DNA from: Cacajao melanocephalus
Taxonomy: Eukaryota > Chordata > Mammalia > Primates > Pitheciidae
NCBI GenBank assembly: GCA_963573385.1
Contig: CAUYLG010076679.1
Location: 24,110 to 88,109 of the forward strand
Direction of reading: 5' to 3'
Length of the DNA stretch: 64,000 nucleotides
A program made the translations under genes and the position numbers. Under the pieces are notes generated by a model that did no database searches, had not been told where the DNA came from, and was given only the letters and a program-made list of their open reading frames with translations. This document shows positions 25,925 to 37,118 of this stretch, piece by piece (within the stretch, counting starts at the first letter, position 1; every line of letters begins with the position of its first letter).

Positions 25925-26640
25925 AAATATTTCCCTCAATAATGTATTGTATAGTCATTCCCTTCCCCTAAGTTTCAGCCTGAGATTCAATCCAGGATCA
26001 CTCATTGCATTTAGTTGTTTGATCTCAGTTGTCCCTCTAATCTGGTACATTTCTTCAGTTACTTGTTTCTTCTTTTATTACCTTTATATTTTTGAAGAGT
26101 ACAAGCTAATTACTTTGCAGTGTATTTGGGTTCATCTGAGGTTTCTACAAGATTAATTTCATGTTTTGAATTTTATGGGCAGGGATAACACAGAAGTGAT
26201 GTCATGGATTTCCCTTTTGAGAAGGTGCAGGATGTGAGTTTGTTCTGCGACTGATCATATTAACCTAAATCCCTTGGTTAAGGTTGTATTTGCCAGGTGT
26301 CTCAGTGAAAAATTCCTATATATTTTCTTTATAATTAATAAATGTTTTATGGGAAGACATTTTGAATCTATGTGAATATGCTGTTTCCACATCAAAATTT
26401 TGCTTACTAGTTTTAGCATCCATTGATGATTCTTACCTGACTCAAGTTTCCCATGATGCTGGCCAAGTGGCGATTTTTTTCTCTATGCTTTTTAACTGGC
26501 ATTTTACTACAAAAATGAACTTGTTCTTCTCTATCAGTTTATATAATTATTTATATAATTATATAATTATATCATAGGTCCATAATCTCTTGTCTTAATT
26601 TGATGATTTATAGTCTGTGTAAACATGGAGATAACAATCC
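25925..26640 (-). mobile_element. Ancient L1 (L1ME/HAL1-like) 3' region, antisense
   Basis: TTTTTGAAGAGTACAAGC, AAGGTGCAGGATGTG, CCTTGGTTAAGGTTGTATTT, GCCAGGTGTCTCAG, TTAATAAATGTTTTATGGG and TAGCATCCATTGATGATTC follow the order of reversed old L1 3' UTR. The same element appears to continue at 27088-27168 and 28270-28650. Confidence 0.72.
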
Positions 26641-27087
26641 TCAAATCTTTCAAGAGAAGCTGGTCTGAGCATGGGGTTTTGTGACAGACTCCAGTTGCAG
26701 TGTCTTCAGACACACTGCAATGTTCACATCAAGATTATGGTCTCCCAGAGCTGCTCCTGCTTAGTGCCAGGGTGTGGCAGAGGTATTGGAATTGGGCCAT
26801 TTGCGCCCAATACAAGACTGCTGTAAAGGGAGAATCTTCACCTGGACTGCTATCAATTTGCACAAGACTCTTTCTCAGAGCTCCATTGCAGACTGCAGCT
26901 CTTCCCATGCAATCTTCCTTTTTTCTTCCTCTCCCTTAAAAGGAGTCAGTCTCCAATTGCATTGGTGGCTCTCCCTGTGTACTCCTATTCTTTATCCTGC
27001 ACAGGCATTCCCCGCAGTAAATCACTGTACTTCTAATTCCACCTTGGGTCTGCTTTTTTGAGGACAGAAACGGACTCATTCTGCTAC
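26641..27087 (+). repeat. Unassigned insertion inside ancient L1
   Basis: This GC-richer 447-bp block interrupts the antisense L1. It ends with TTCCCCGCAGTAAATCACTG, TACTTCTAATTCCACCTTGG and GTCTGCTTTTTTGAGG. The layout (CT-rich, then an aTAAA-like signal near the end) is LTR-like, but I do not see TG...CA edges or a TSD. Two overlapping frames of 79 and 95 codons have no recognisable domain. Confidence 0.45.
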
Positions 27088-27168
27088 TATCATTATTTAT
27101 TCTGATGCTAAAATTATTGCAGACTGACCAATAAGAGTTGCTTAAAGCTGGCTTCTGTGTTCTTTTTT
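27088..27168 (-). mobile_element. Ancient L1 3' region, continued
   Basis: ACTATCATTATTTATTCTGA and GCTTAAAGCTGGCTTCTGTG continue the reversed L1ME-type sequence beyond the insertion. Confidence 0.65.
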
Positions 27169-27169
27169 C

Positions 27170-28268
27170 TTCATGTTTTAATTTTGAAATAATTGTAGAT
27201 TCAATCAGAAGTTGAAAAAAAAAATACAGAGAGTTACTGCTGTGTAGCCTTCACCCTGCTTCTCTCAATAACATTTAGATAACCATCACACAGTTATCAA
27301 AACCAGAATATGAAAATTAGAAACAGATTAAATAAACTGCAAACGTTTTTTCAGATTTCACCTGTTTGTGCATGCCCTCATTTGTGTGTGTGTGTATAGT
27401 TCTATAAAATATATATTTGTGTGATCACTGCCACAATGACACAGAACTGTTCAGTCAACTAACCCAAGGAAATTTACTGGAGATTCCTTTTTGAAGCTGT
27501 AGTCTCCCTCCAAATCTAATCCCTGGAACCACTAATATTTTCTCCGTCATCATGATATTACCATCTTGAGAATGTTCTATAAGTGCAATCACATAGTATA
27601 TAACGTGTCAAAATTTAATTTTACTTCATTCACCTAATACTCAAGAGATCCATCAAGTGGCTGCATGTACCTCATTGAGCTGTTTCAACTGATTCCTCAT
27701 CACAATATTACTTACTCATTTTAAGCAACCATTGATGATTCTTTTCTGATTCAGGTTTTTTTAATGATTTGTAGCCAAGTGGTAAATTTATTTCTACACT
27801 TATTAACTGGAATTTACTGCAAAAATTCTTTTTCTTCTCCATTTGTCTGTATATATTCATTATATCATAGATCCATGGACTCTTCTATTAATTTGATAGG
27901 TTATATTCTGTGTAATCATGGAAATACAACCCTCAGATCCCTTTTTATTCTTTTCCTTATTGAGTAGTATTCTGCTACATGGATATATCATGTTTTGTTT
28001 TTCCATTCGTCCATTTGAGGGCATTTAAATTATGTTTCTGATTTGAGGCTTATACGAATGTTCCACCATGAACATTCATGTCCAAGTGTTGAGTGTGTGA
28101 ACATGCATTTTAATTTTTCTTAACTAAATACTAAGGAGTCATAGGATAATAACCCAGTCATGTCTGGGTCATATGGCAATTGTATATTTAAGTCATAAAA
28201 AACTACCAATCTGTTCTTCAGAGTGGCTATACCACTTTATATGAGTATTTCTTTGTCATTCTGATATA
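27170..28268 (-). mobile_element. Second ancient L1M, antisense, itself interrupted
   Basis: AATTGTAGATTCAATCAG, TTGTGTGTGTGTGTATAGTT, GGAACCACTAATATTTTCTC and GAATGTTCTATAAGTGCAAT (27170-27690) are reversed L1M 3' UTR. TTGAGTAGTATTCTGCTACA, CCATGAACATTCATGTCC, TGGGTCATATGGCAATTG and AGAGTGGCTATACCA (27945-28268) are reversed ORF2 end. Between them sits a block homologous to 26385-26640 (next entry). Confidence 0.8.
27690..27945 (-). repeat. Diverged copy of 26385-26640
   Basis: Both blocks share TTGATGATTCTT, CCAAGTGG, TTAACTGG, ACTGCAAAAATT-like words, ATATCATAG-TCCAT, TTAATTTGAT, and a distal CTGTGTAA-CATGGA-ATA-AA-CCTCA-ATC stretch in the same order and orientation, at roughly 70% identity by eye. 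This one lies inside a different L1M. Confidence 0.75.
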
Positions 28269-28269
28269 A

Positions 28270-28650
28270 CCTATCATTCTTTGAGTGCTTTATAACTTTC
28301 TGGCACAATATGATATTCCAGGGTTACTTTTGCCTCCTCTGCTCTAGAATCGACCAGTTCCCCAAGCAGCTCTAGTTCTTTTTAGTAAACAATAGCATTT
28401 AGAAACCAAGATATGGGCTCTAGGTATGCTCATTATCAATGCATTGTGTGCACACACACACAAACACACATCTCTAAATTCATTAATTTAGAATTGATTT
28501 ATCTAACCTTGAATTTATACTACTTCATTCAACTCTATTCCAGCATCACCAAGTCCATTCTGGTCTCCTCAATTTGTATATTTTTAATTCTTCTAGTAGT
28601 GAAAAACCTGGCTCCTAGTATTTTTAATACATGCAGTTTATGAATTTACT
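28270..28650 (-). mobile_element. Ancient L1 (L1ME-like), resumed
   Basis: ATCATTCTTTGAGTGCTT, ACTTTCTGGCACAATATGA, AATCGACCAGTTCCCCAAG, AGAAACCAAGATATGGGCTC and GTGAAAAACCTGGCTCC match the next part of the L1 that was interrupted at about 27168. A 14-nt CA patch lies near 28450. Confidence 0.72.
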
Positions 28651-29018
28651 TAGTCATAAACAGAGAGTAGTTCCAACAATTTTCACCCATATCACATAAG
28701 AAATACCTACCAATTTAGTTCAGTATCTGTATATGGCAAGTAGGTAAAACAGGGTGTTAAAATTACTTGGGTTATTTCTTTTTTTCCTTATTTGATTGTA
28801 ATAAAGTCATTAATAATACAGTTAGTTTCAGTTATTTATGTTTCTATCCCATTTTATAGTTTTTGTCCATCCTTGATAATATCTCTATTCCTATCTATTC
28901 ATCACCTATTTCTGGTGCAATATTCTGCTTTTGGATTTGAGCCTAGTGTTATATATAAACAAAAACAAATCAGTTTTATTTTTTTAAATGTTTCAACTAA
29001 AATAGTTACAAGAAAATG
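28651..29018. other. AT-rich sequence, probably L1-derived
   Basis: No distinct signature. It lies between L1-derived blocks in the same orientation and may be decayed L1. Confidence 0.35.
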
Positions 29019-29361
29019 ATATCGTATCTCCATGATGATTAAAGTCTGTGTGGACCCTTTCAATACTGCATACTGTTGCTCACTCTTATGGGTATCATCT
29101 ATTACCCTTGATGTTTATCTCTCATGTGCTTTTCTTTTGAGGGGTAGGGGATGTAAATATGTATCCCTAAACATGTTTTTGAACTTTTTTCTATCAATGG
29201 GATTAATGGTATTCAATTTGTTTCTTATTTACATTTATTTGCTTTTAATTTTTGTCTGTAATTTCAAACAGTGCTGCAATAAACCATCTTGTGCTGTCTC
29301 ATTGCACTCATGAGCAACAGATTCCTTAGGTCCTTGCGGGTAGATTTGCTAGGTTATAGAG

Positions 29362-29917
29362 TACAGCAGGACCTTGAATATTGTTGTTCACCATAACATC
29401 AATGAAAAACATGATTCCCAGGGGCTTCTTTCTGTGTGAAGTATGTATCTTCTCCCCATGTCTGTGGGGATTTTCTCTGAATACTCTGGTTTCTTCCCAC
29501 GTCCCAAAGATCAGGTTAGTGGGCAGGTCTAAATTGTCCCAGTCTGAGTGGGTGTGGAAGTGTGTATGAGTGTGCCCTGTCTAAAGTTGGTTCCCGTCTT
29601 GTGCCCTGAGCTGCTGGGATAGATTCTGGGCACCTGCAACCCTGAACTAGAACAGTTGTGTAAATAATTATCTTACCGGTTTTTATTAATGTTTTAAAAA
29701 TGTATGCATAGCTCACATTTTTCAATGTTTATTATAAGTGTTTTAGGTGTTTATATAAAAGTCTGGTAATGGTTTGTGACCAGAAAGGTGCTGTAGGAAC
29801 TTACCTCTAGCTTGTATCAATTAGCCTATGGTAAAAATTGATTTTGTTATGTGTTGTTTCACTTAAAATTGCAGTTTCCAAGAAACTGTCAATGCCATTA
29901 AGTGAGAGCTTACTGTA
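29362..29917 (-). mobile_element. Tigger-like (TcMar) DNA transposon with TA TSD
   Basis: Element 29364-29915 (552 bp). The left end CAGCAGGACCTTG and the reverse complement of the right end, CAGTAAGCTCTC, are imperfect terminal inverted repeats. TA dinucleotides flank both ends (29362-29363, 29916-29917), as for Tc1/mariner elements. Strand is assigned from the better-preserved terminus on the minus strand. No transposase frame is visible, so it is a non-autonomous copy. The host L1 continues precisely on both sides. Confidence 0.8.
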
Positions 29918-31104
29918 CATCTTTAATTTCATGCAGACACTGTTTAGGAGCTTTTTGAAATGCTTCTACCAATTTACACTCCTACTGCAAGTAAGTAAGG
30001 GTTCTAGTTACTCTATATTCACCAGTAATCGCTATTGTGAGACAGTAAATATTTTTCAATGAAGTTTGTAAAATAATAATCTCATTTTGTTTTCATTTTC
30101 CTGAAAATGATGAGTACATTTTGACATCTTTTCATACTGGCCAGTAGGGTTTACTCTTCTGTGAGTTGCTATATGGCATCTTTTTTATATCTGTAAATCA
30201 GCTTTATAATCTTTTTCTTACAAATTTAGGAAGACTTTCTATGCTTAGAATTCTAGTCAGTTTGTAATTAGGTTTTGCAAATATCTTCTCACTATTTTGA
30301 CTCCTCCACGCCCACTTGTTCAATGATGTATTTGTATGGAAAAATAATTTTAATATTCTTTTATACTTACCACTTTTTATTTATGTTTTGTATTTTATGT
30401 CTCATTTTAAAAATTATTCCCAAGCCTTACATCACAAAGATATTTATTTATATTCTAAGACTCTTATTCAGGTTAAGCAGTTGCTTTAAATTGATTCTGG
30501 CTATTATGCAAAATGGAGATCACATTTTCTTTCCCACTGTGCACTATATTGGTCAAGAATTATTTCCAAAATCATTTCCCCGTTTACCTGCAATTTACAC
30601 TTATTTCATATATCTAGTTCCACATGTGCGTGAGTAACTCTGTTGGCTTTCTATTGTATTTCTTTGTTAATCTGCTCCTATACGAATGCTCACTTTTTTC
30701 ATTAAAACAGGTTCATAAGATTTACTACAAAAAATTCTTCTGTTCTTCTTCAGAATTTTTTGTTTCATTTCTGCATATTAATTTTAGAATCAGCTTGTCA
30801 TATTAAATTAAAATCCCTGTCAGGATTTTTCACTGAAAATATAGATGATTTTATTGAGAATTGCCACCCCCATGATATTGAAACAATGACTGAATATAAT
30901 ATTTATTTTTCATGTAAGTCATCTTCAATATTTTTCAATAAAGTTTCATAATTTTCTTTAAAAAATAGGAACATCTTTGTTTATACTTAATCTTAGGATT
31001 TTTTTATATTTGATGGTGAGACCAATGATAGATATATTTTTTAAAATACATTTACTGCTGTTGTTAGTATATAGAAATGCAATTTATTTTTTATGTGGAT
31101 CATC

Positions 31105-31457
31105 CATGCTGATATGGTTTGGCTGTGTCCCCACCCAAATATCATCTTCAATTCCCATGTGTTGTGGGAGGAACCTGGAGAGAGGTGACTGAATCATGGA
31201 GGCAGCTCATTTCCGTTCTGTTCTCATGATAGTGAATAAGTCTACTGAGATCTGATGATCTAAAAAACAGGTGTTTCCCTGTGAACACTCTCTCGCTTGC
31301 TGCCATCCATGTAAAATGTGACTTGCTCCTCTTTGCCTTCCACTATGATTGTGAGGTCTCCCCAGCCATGTGGAACTGTAAGTCCATTAAAGCTCTTTTT
31401 CTTCCCAGTCTTGAGGATGTCTTTATCAGCAGTATGAAAATGGACTAATACACATGC
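31105..31457 (+). mobile_element. MST-type MaLR solitary LTR with perfect TSD
   Basis: LTR 31110-31452 (343 bp) starts TGATATGGTTTGGCTGTGTC, passes CAATTCCCATGTGTTGTGGG, TGATAGTGAATAAGTC and CTCCCCAGCCATGTGGAACT, and ends GGACTAATACA. The 5-bp duplication CATGC lies at 31105-31109 and 31453-31457. The LTR is full length with no internal region. Confidence 0.95.
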
Positions 31458-32055
31458 CTTCTCGATTTCTCATTAATGCTCATCATTTGTCTGTAGATTC
31501 TCTTTTTAACTATGCCAGAAAGGAGATCTGGTACATTATGAAATAGAAATAGTGATAGCAAGTGTCTTTGTCCTATTCTTAAAACAAATGTGTCTAATGT
31601 TTTACATCATTATGACTTTGCTGTGGATTTGTGGATACTCTTTATCAGAAGAAAATTCCCCTATTTCAGTAATTTCCTAAGTTTTTTATTTTATTTATGT
31701 TTATTTATATGTACTGGTGTTAAATTCTATTAAATGCTTTTAAAGCTACTATTGAGATGATAATGTGGATTTTCTCCTTTAATCTGTTTATGTGGTGATT
31801 GCATTAACAGATTTTTATATCTAAAGCCAACTCTGTATTCCCAAGATAAAGCCAACATACAGATGACACATGTTGATTTTCAAATGAATTCCTAGATTCA
31901 GTAGCTGATATTTTGTTTAGTAATTTTGCATTAATATTCATTAGTGATATTGGCCCATAACTTTATAGTGCTGTTCTTGTATGTTTTAATATCAATGTCA
32001 TGTTGGCCTTGAAATAATTAGAAAGTTCTACCTCCTTCTATTTTCAGTGGCCAAC

Positions 32056-32217
32056 ACAGCCGTACTGTTACCCACAGTTTGACTAAAGTTTAAACAGGTT
32101 TATTTATGACAATAGGTCCCTGATCTTTCTTTCCTTAAAGCAGTTGCTTTAGAAAATTTGTAATTAGAAATTCTTCCCTTGTCCCTTTGAGATGTAAGAA
32201 ATAACACTAAGAGAAAA
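32056..32217. other. Unassigned, possibly ERV- or repeat-derived
   Basis: GCAGTTGCTTTAGAAAATTT and CTTGTCCCTTTGAGATGTAA look like part of an older repeat that seems to continue at 32346-32400 beyond an L1 tail, but I cannot name it. Confidence 0.35.
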
Positions 32218-32345
32218 GCTAATGTAGATGACAGGGGGCGGGAGATGGATGCAGCAAACCACCATGGCATGTGTATACCTATGTAACAATTCTGCACGAT
32301 CTGCACATATACTCTAGAACTTAAAGTACAATAAAAAATAAAACT
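32218..32345 (+). mobile_element. 5'-truncated L1P 3' end
   Basis: AATGTAGATGACAGGGGGCG, GATGCAGCAAACCACCATGG, CATGTGTATACCTATGTAAC and TAGAACTTAAAGTACAATAA are the last about 125 bp of a primate L1 with a short A-rich tail. It is a typical dead-on-arrival insertion. Confidence 0.92.
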
Positions 32346-32800
32346 AAAACACCCCCTCTATAACCTCAGAATCTGTCTCTCAAAGACCTAGGAGCCATCA
32401 ATTTGAAATAAAATAAATATTGAACTCACACTGATACTTCTTCAGTCATCAATTTTCAACATTTCTGCTTAACTTAAACTCCCCAGTACCATATGTGCAT
32501 ATCACCTGTCCTATCTTCCCAAATAGTTATATCAATTTGGGGGAGGTAAAATGCATTAAAACTCTTGCTAAACTTACCAAACAACAATTAACATATCATT
32601 TCTTCTACTTCCCTTTTTGCTTTTGAATCATTCCAGAGTCTTCCACCCTCCTGCTCCCGTATTGTCTGACTGCTCTCTCCATATCCTCTACAGCTGACCT
32701 CCTTGCTCTTCCTTAATCTTCACCCTAGGAATTCCTTTCCCTTCTCTTTTTCATGAAAACAAATGCTTCTGTTTCTGGGTTGTATCATTTTATCCTCTTG
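32346..32800. other. Unclassified sequence, no gene seen
   Basis: CT-rich to mixed non-coding sequence. No supported repeat beyond the possible continuation of the block at 32056. Confidence 0.45.
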
Positions 32801-32802
32801 GT

Positions 32803-32833
32803 TTATTTTATTTATTTATTTATTTATTTATTT
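32803..32833. repeat. (TTTA)n at Alu tail
   Basis: Seven or more TTTA units derived from the reversed A-tail of the adjacent Alu. Confidence 0.9.
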
Positions 32834-33117
32834 TTGAGATAGAGTCTCACTCTGTCACTCAGGCTGGGTTGCAGTGGTGCAATCTCGACTCACAGCAACC
32901 TCCAACTCCCAGGTTCAAGCACTTTTCTTGCCTCAGCCTCCCAAGCAGTTGGGTTTGCATGCCCACCACCATGCCCAGCTAACTTTTTTGTATTTTTAGT
33001 AAAGACAAGGTTTCACCATGTTGGCCAGGCTGGTCTTGAATTCCTGACTTCAGGTGATTCACTCACCTCAGCCTCCCGAAATGCTGGAATTACAGGTGTG
33101 AGCCACTGCACCTGGCT
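32834..33117 (-). mobile_element. Alu element, antisense
   Basis: From GAGATAGAGTCTCACTCTGT to the reversed head GAGCCACTGCACCTGGCT. It is diverged enough to suggest an older Alu. A short GGTTTA-type flank may be the remnant TSD. Confidence 0.95.
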
Positions 33118-33159
33118 GGTTTACACTCTTTGTATTTTTTTCTTTAAGATTTTGGGCAT

Positions 33160-34310
<1,151 letters not shown>

Positions 34311-36595
34311 TACCTGCCTTCCATATCTAAGAATGAGACCAAGGCATTGAAAGTTTGATTGGAAACTGTGTGCATGATTAGGAATTTGGACCAGAGAAAT
34401 TCAGTGGAGAGTTATCAGGCAGAAGCTCTCACATTTCATTAAGGTACCCAAAGTGTCAGAATCTCAATATATCTGAAGCAATATCTCTGAGGTAATTATA
34501 TATTTTTAGATTATCCTGTAATATTCTGACTGGGTAGGGGACTGATTATAGGCCTGTTTATAGATTTTTTAAAGCTAGAATTATCTCATCTCTTATTATA
34601 AATGAGAAAGTTATTTTGAAATAGCAGAAGTCAATGGAGTATAATTCCATAAAGAAATTGTGGGGACACATTTTGGGTTTCTAAGCAAATCCCCTCACTA
34701 GGAACCTGTACTTACATTTACCATATTCTGCAATGTACTTTTTCTAGTATTCATTTTTTCTTGCTCTCTCGCACCCTAAGTTTCTGGCAATGCAAATCCT
34801 CCCTGTGGGTCTCGTCATAAGGCTGTCTCAAATCGAATTTTAAAAGGCCCCTAAGCCTCTTCCTACTTTTTGGTCCTCGTCTGGTCCTGATAACAAGCTC
34901 CTTTGACTCATCATCTATTTTGCAATGCAAGTCTCTTTATCACTACTTAGGACCAGGCCGTGGATCTGGCACCAGTCTCTGCTTCGTGAAAAGTCCAGTA
35001 AACATAGTCCAGAGTCTCTCAGTAGTTTTCTTGGAGCTCCTTTCACACATTTTAGAATGATTATTAATCAGTCCCTTTCCTTTTCCCATGGGGGAAATGT
35101 TGCAAAGAGATTTTCTCTGAAAATAAAACGCTGTCTCGGCATTTCAAATCTTTTATACACTCTCAAGGTAAAAGTTGAGCTACAGAAAACAAACTGGCCT
35201 TCAACACACTTCCTTTCAGTTTTTCTTACGTGGTTCAGCATCTGGCTATTAGACATAGTGTTTGGTCTAGACACCTAAAGCTTCAGACACAACGGAAACG
35301 GAATCTTAATTTAAGATCCTGTTACCTTCTCCTTTATCTATCAAATGAATTATTTCTAAAAAAATACATAAATAAGAAGATTATTGCTTACAGGTATGTT
35401 CTGGCCAGAATATAATATTTCTGCATATTTTCATATCATCCAGAAGTTCATCTTGTTTTTGTTATGTTGTATTTCAATTTGTTTTTGACTTTTGGTATTT
35501 GTAGATTTCACCCTTTTGGTTCTTCCCTCTGTGGTCAAGTTTAAGGCAGAGAAAATCCCACTTTAATATCATGTTTTGTGGGGACTTTCACATGATCTTC
35601 ATGAAATCAGTATATTCGCTTTGTTTGGTTTATTATCCCCCAATGTTCCATGATTGGAGGTCTCTCCAAACCAGGGTTTTGAGTGAAAACTCTTTTCTTC
35701 TGCCCCAGTAGGAGAAGAATTGCCATCTTGCTATGACTGTTAAGGAAGAACTATAAAGCATAAATTGCACCTTAAACTGACCCTTAACCAATTTTTTGCC
35801 TTTCACATCGCCTTTAAAGGTATCCGGTGCCATCAAACTGGTGTCTGTACACCAGACATCTTTAATGGGCTACCACTTTATCAACCTCTGCAGTAATCTG
35901 ACCTTCTCAGACACCAACTTAACTCATTTACAAAAGAACTGGTTGTGCAATCCCATGTCAAAGTTTTTATTGCTTCTTTTAAGTCATCAAACTAATTTCA
36001 TCCAAGGTAGAGTTGAGTAGCCACCTAAACTTTCAATAAAATTAGTATACTAGCTTTCTATTTCTGGAAAAAGAAAGGTATTCCTACTGATCATGATCTC
36101 ATTTCCTAAAAAGACTGAGCAGTTATGCCTTAATGCACAGATCCTCACACTGACACATTCTTAGTTGTCTGGAAGCATTTTACTGTATTTTGGATGTAAT
36201 ATATTTTAACTGTCTATTGGCACAGATTTATGTTACCCAAATAACAGGACTGACAGTGGTCCTGTCAAAGTTTCCTCTTAGTAATTTCAACTGGGAAAAT
36301 TTTATCTTGTTTTCCAAAATTTTTTAAGGAAAGGTTTCTTGAAACACAAAAGATCCTAATTCTTATATTCAGTGTTGATCTATGAAATAAGCTTAAGGGG
36401 ATTTCATTTGCACGTCTCACCAAGGGGCTGCCACATGTATTAGCTCATTAGCCCTCCATTATTTCCCTTTTCCCTGGAGATGACTATTCCAAAATAGGTT
36501 TAAACTGATCATTTCCTCCTTTAACTCACCCCAAGTCTAACGCTAATCATAAGTAGAATCACTGGACTGCAAAATTAGCATGAATATAGATGAAG
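34311..36595. other. Long low-repeat stretch, no gene supported
   Basis: About 2.3 kb without a repeat I can name, more evenly composed than most of the window. Frames of 117 codons (34925-35278, plus) and 74 codons (35796-36020, plus) exist but overlap equal-quality antisense frames, have no recognisable domain and no convincing splice or Kozak context. A 7-bp hairpin (CTGGTGT/ACACCAG) lies near 35839. Confidence 0.5.
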
Positions 36596-36599
36596 GGAG

Positions 36600-36780
36600 T
36601 CAGTATTTACTGAACATCTCCCATGTTTCAGGCACTAGGCTAGGTACTTTATATGCATCGTAAATAAAGTAATTTTCAAACAATCCAAAGAAGTAGGTAC
36701 TATCTTCTAATTTTCTGAGATTAATAATGAGGAACTGGAGGATTGAAAAGCACGGTCTTATAGTGAGTAAGTTGTGGTCC
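36600..36780 (-). mobile_element. MIR SINE, antisense
   Basis: TATTTACTGAACATCTCCC, TTTCAGGCACTAGGCTAGG, TACTTTATATGCATC and GAGGAACTGGAGGATTGAAA follow reversed MIR. Confidence 0.85.
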
Positions 36781-37074
36781 CAATACTAAATACTAAAATA
36801 TGTTCCTTTCCCTTCAAATCCCATGCTTCATGCTTTACATAGCTTTTCACAAAGGTCAACATGGAGTAAAAGACCCTCCAATTTCACAGGTAATCTCTTG
36901 AGGGCTGACTAATTTATGCAACCTGCTCATGGCTTCTTTGGGGAGAGCTTCATCCTCTATGAATAAATGAAACTTAATTTTCTTGCCTGAGCAGATAGAA
37001 AAGTTATAATTCAATTTGTAAGGACTGTCAGAGAACCAAAAGCATCTCTCTCTCCCACATGTATGCATGTTCAT

Positions 37075-37076
<2 letters not shown>

Positions 37077-37114
<38 letters not shown>
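37077..37114. repeat. (AC)19 microsatellite
   Basis: An uninterrupted 38-nt AC tract, expected to be polymorphic. The CV-repeat frame on the minus strand is an artefact. Confidence 0.97.

Positions 37115-37118
<4 letters not shown>

Larger units (their letters stand above)
29020..32055 (-). mobile_element. Ancient L1M ORF2, antisense, with two insertions
   Basis: Reversed ORF2 phrases appear in order: AACAGTGCTGCAATAAACC (29263), TACCAATTTACACTCCTAC (29968), CTTTTCATACTGGCCAGTAG (30128), TTTTAGAATCAGCTTGTCAT (30781), TTGAGAATTGCC (30856), GTTAGTATATAGAAATGCAA (31064), then past the MST LTR TTAAATTCTATTAAATGCTT (31720), TTGAGATGATAATGTGG (31751) and GATATTGGCCCATAAC (31946). It is interrupted by a Tigger-like element (29364-29915) and an MST LTR (31110-31452), and the L1 reads straight on after each. 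All frames here are decayed; the 120-codon plus-strand frame at 30275 is antisense chance. Confidence 0.88.

Noticed and set aside
30275..30637. 120-codon plus-strand frame
   Set aside because: Lies antisense within decayed L1 ORF2; F/I/Y/L-rich content follows from reversed A-rich L1 DNA.
34925..35278. 117-codon plus-strand frame with antisense 68-codon partner
   Set aside because: Neither strand shows a recognisable domain, splice context or conservation evidence available here.
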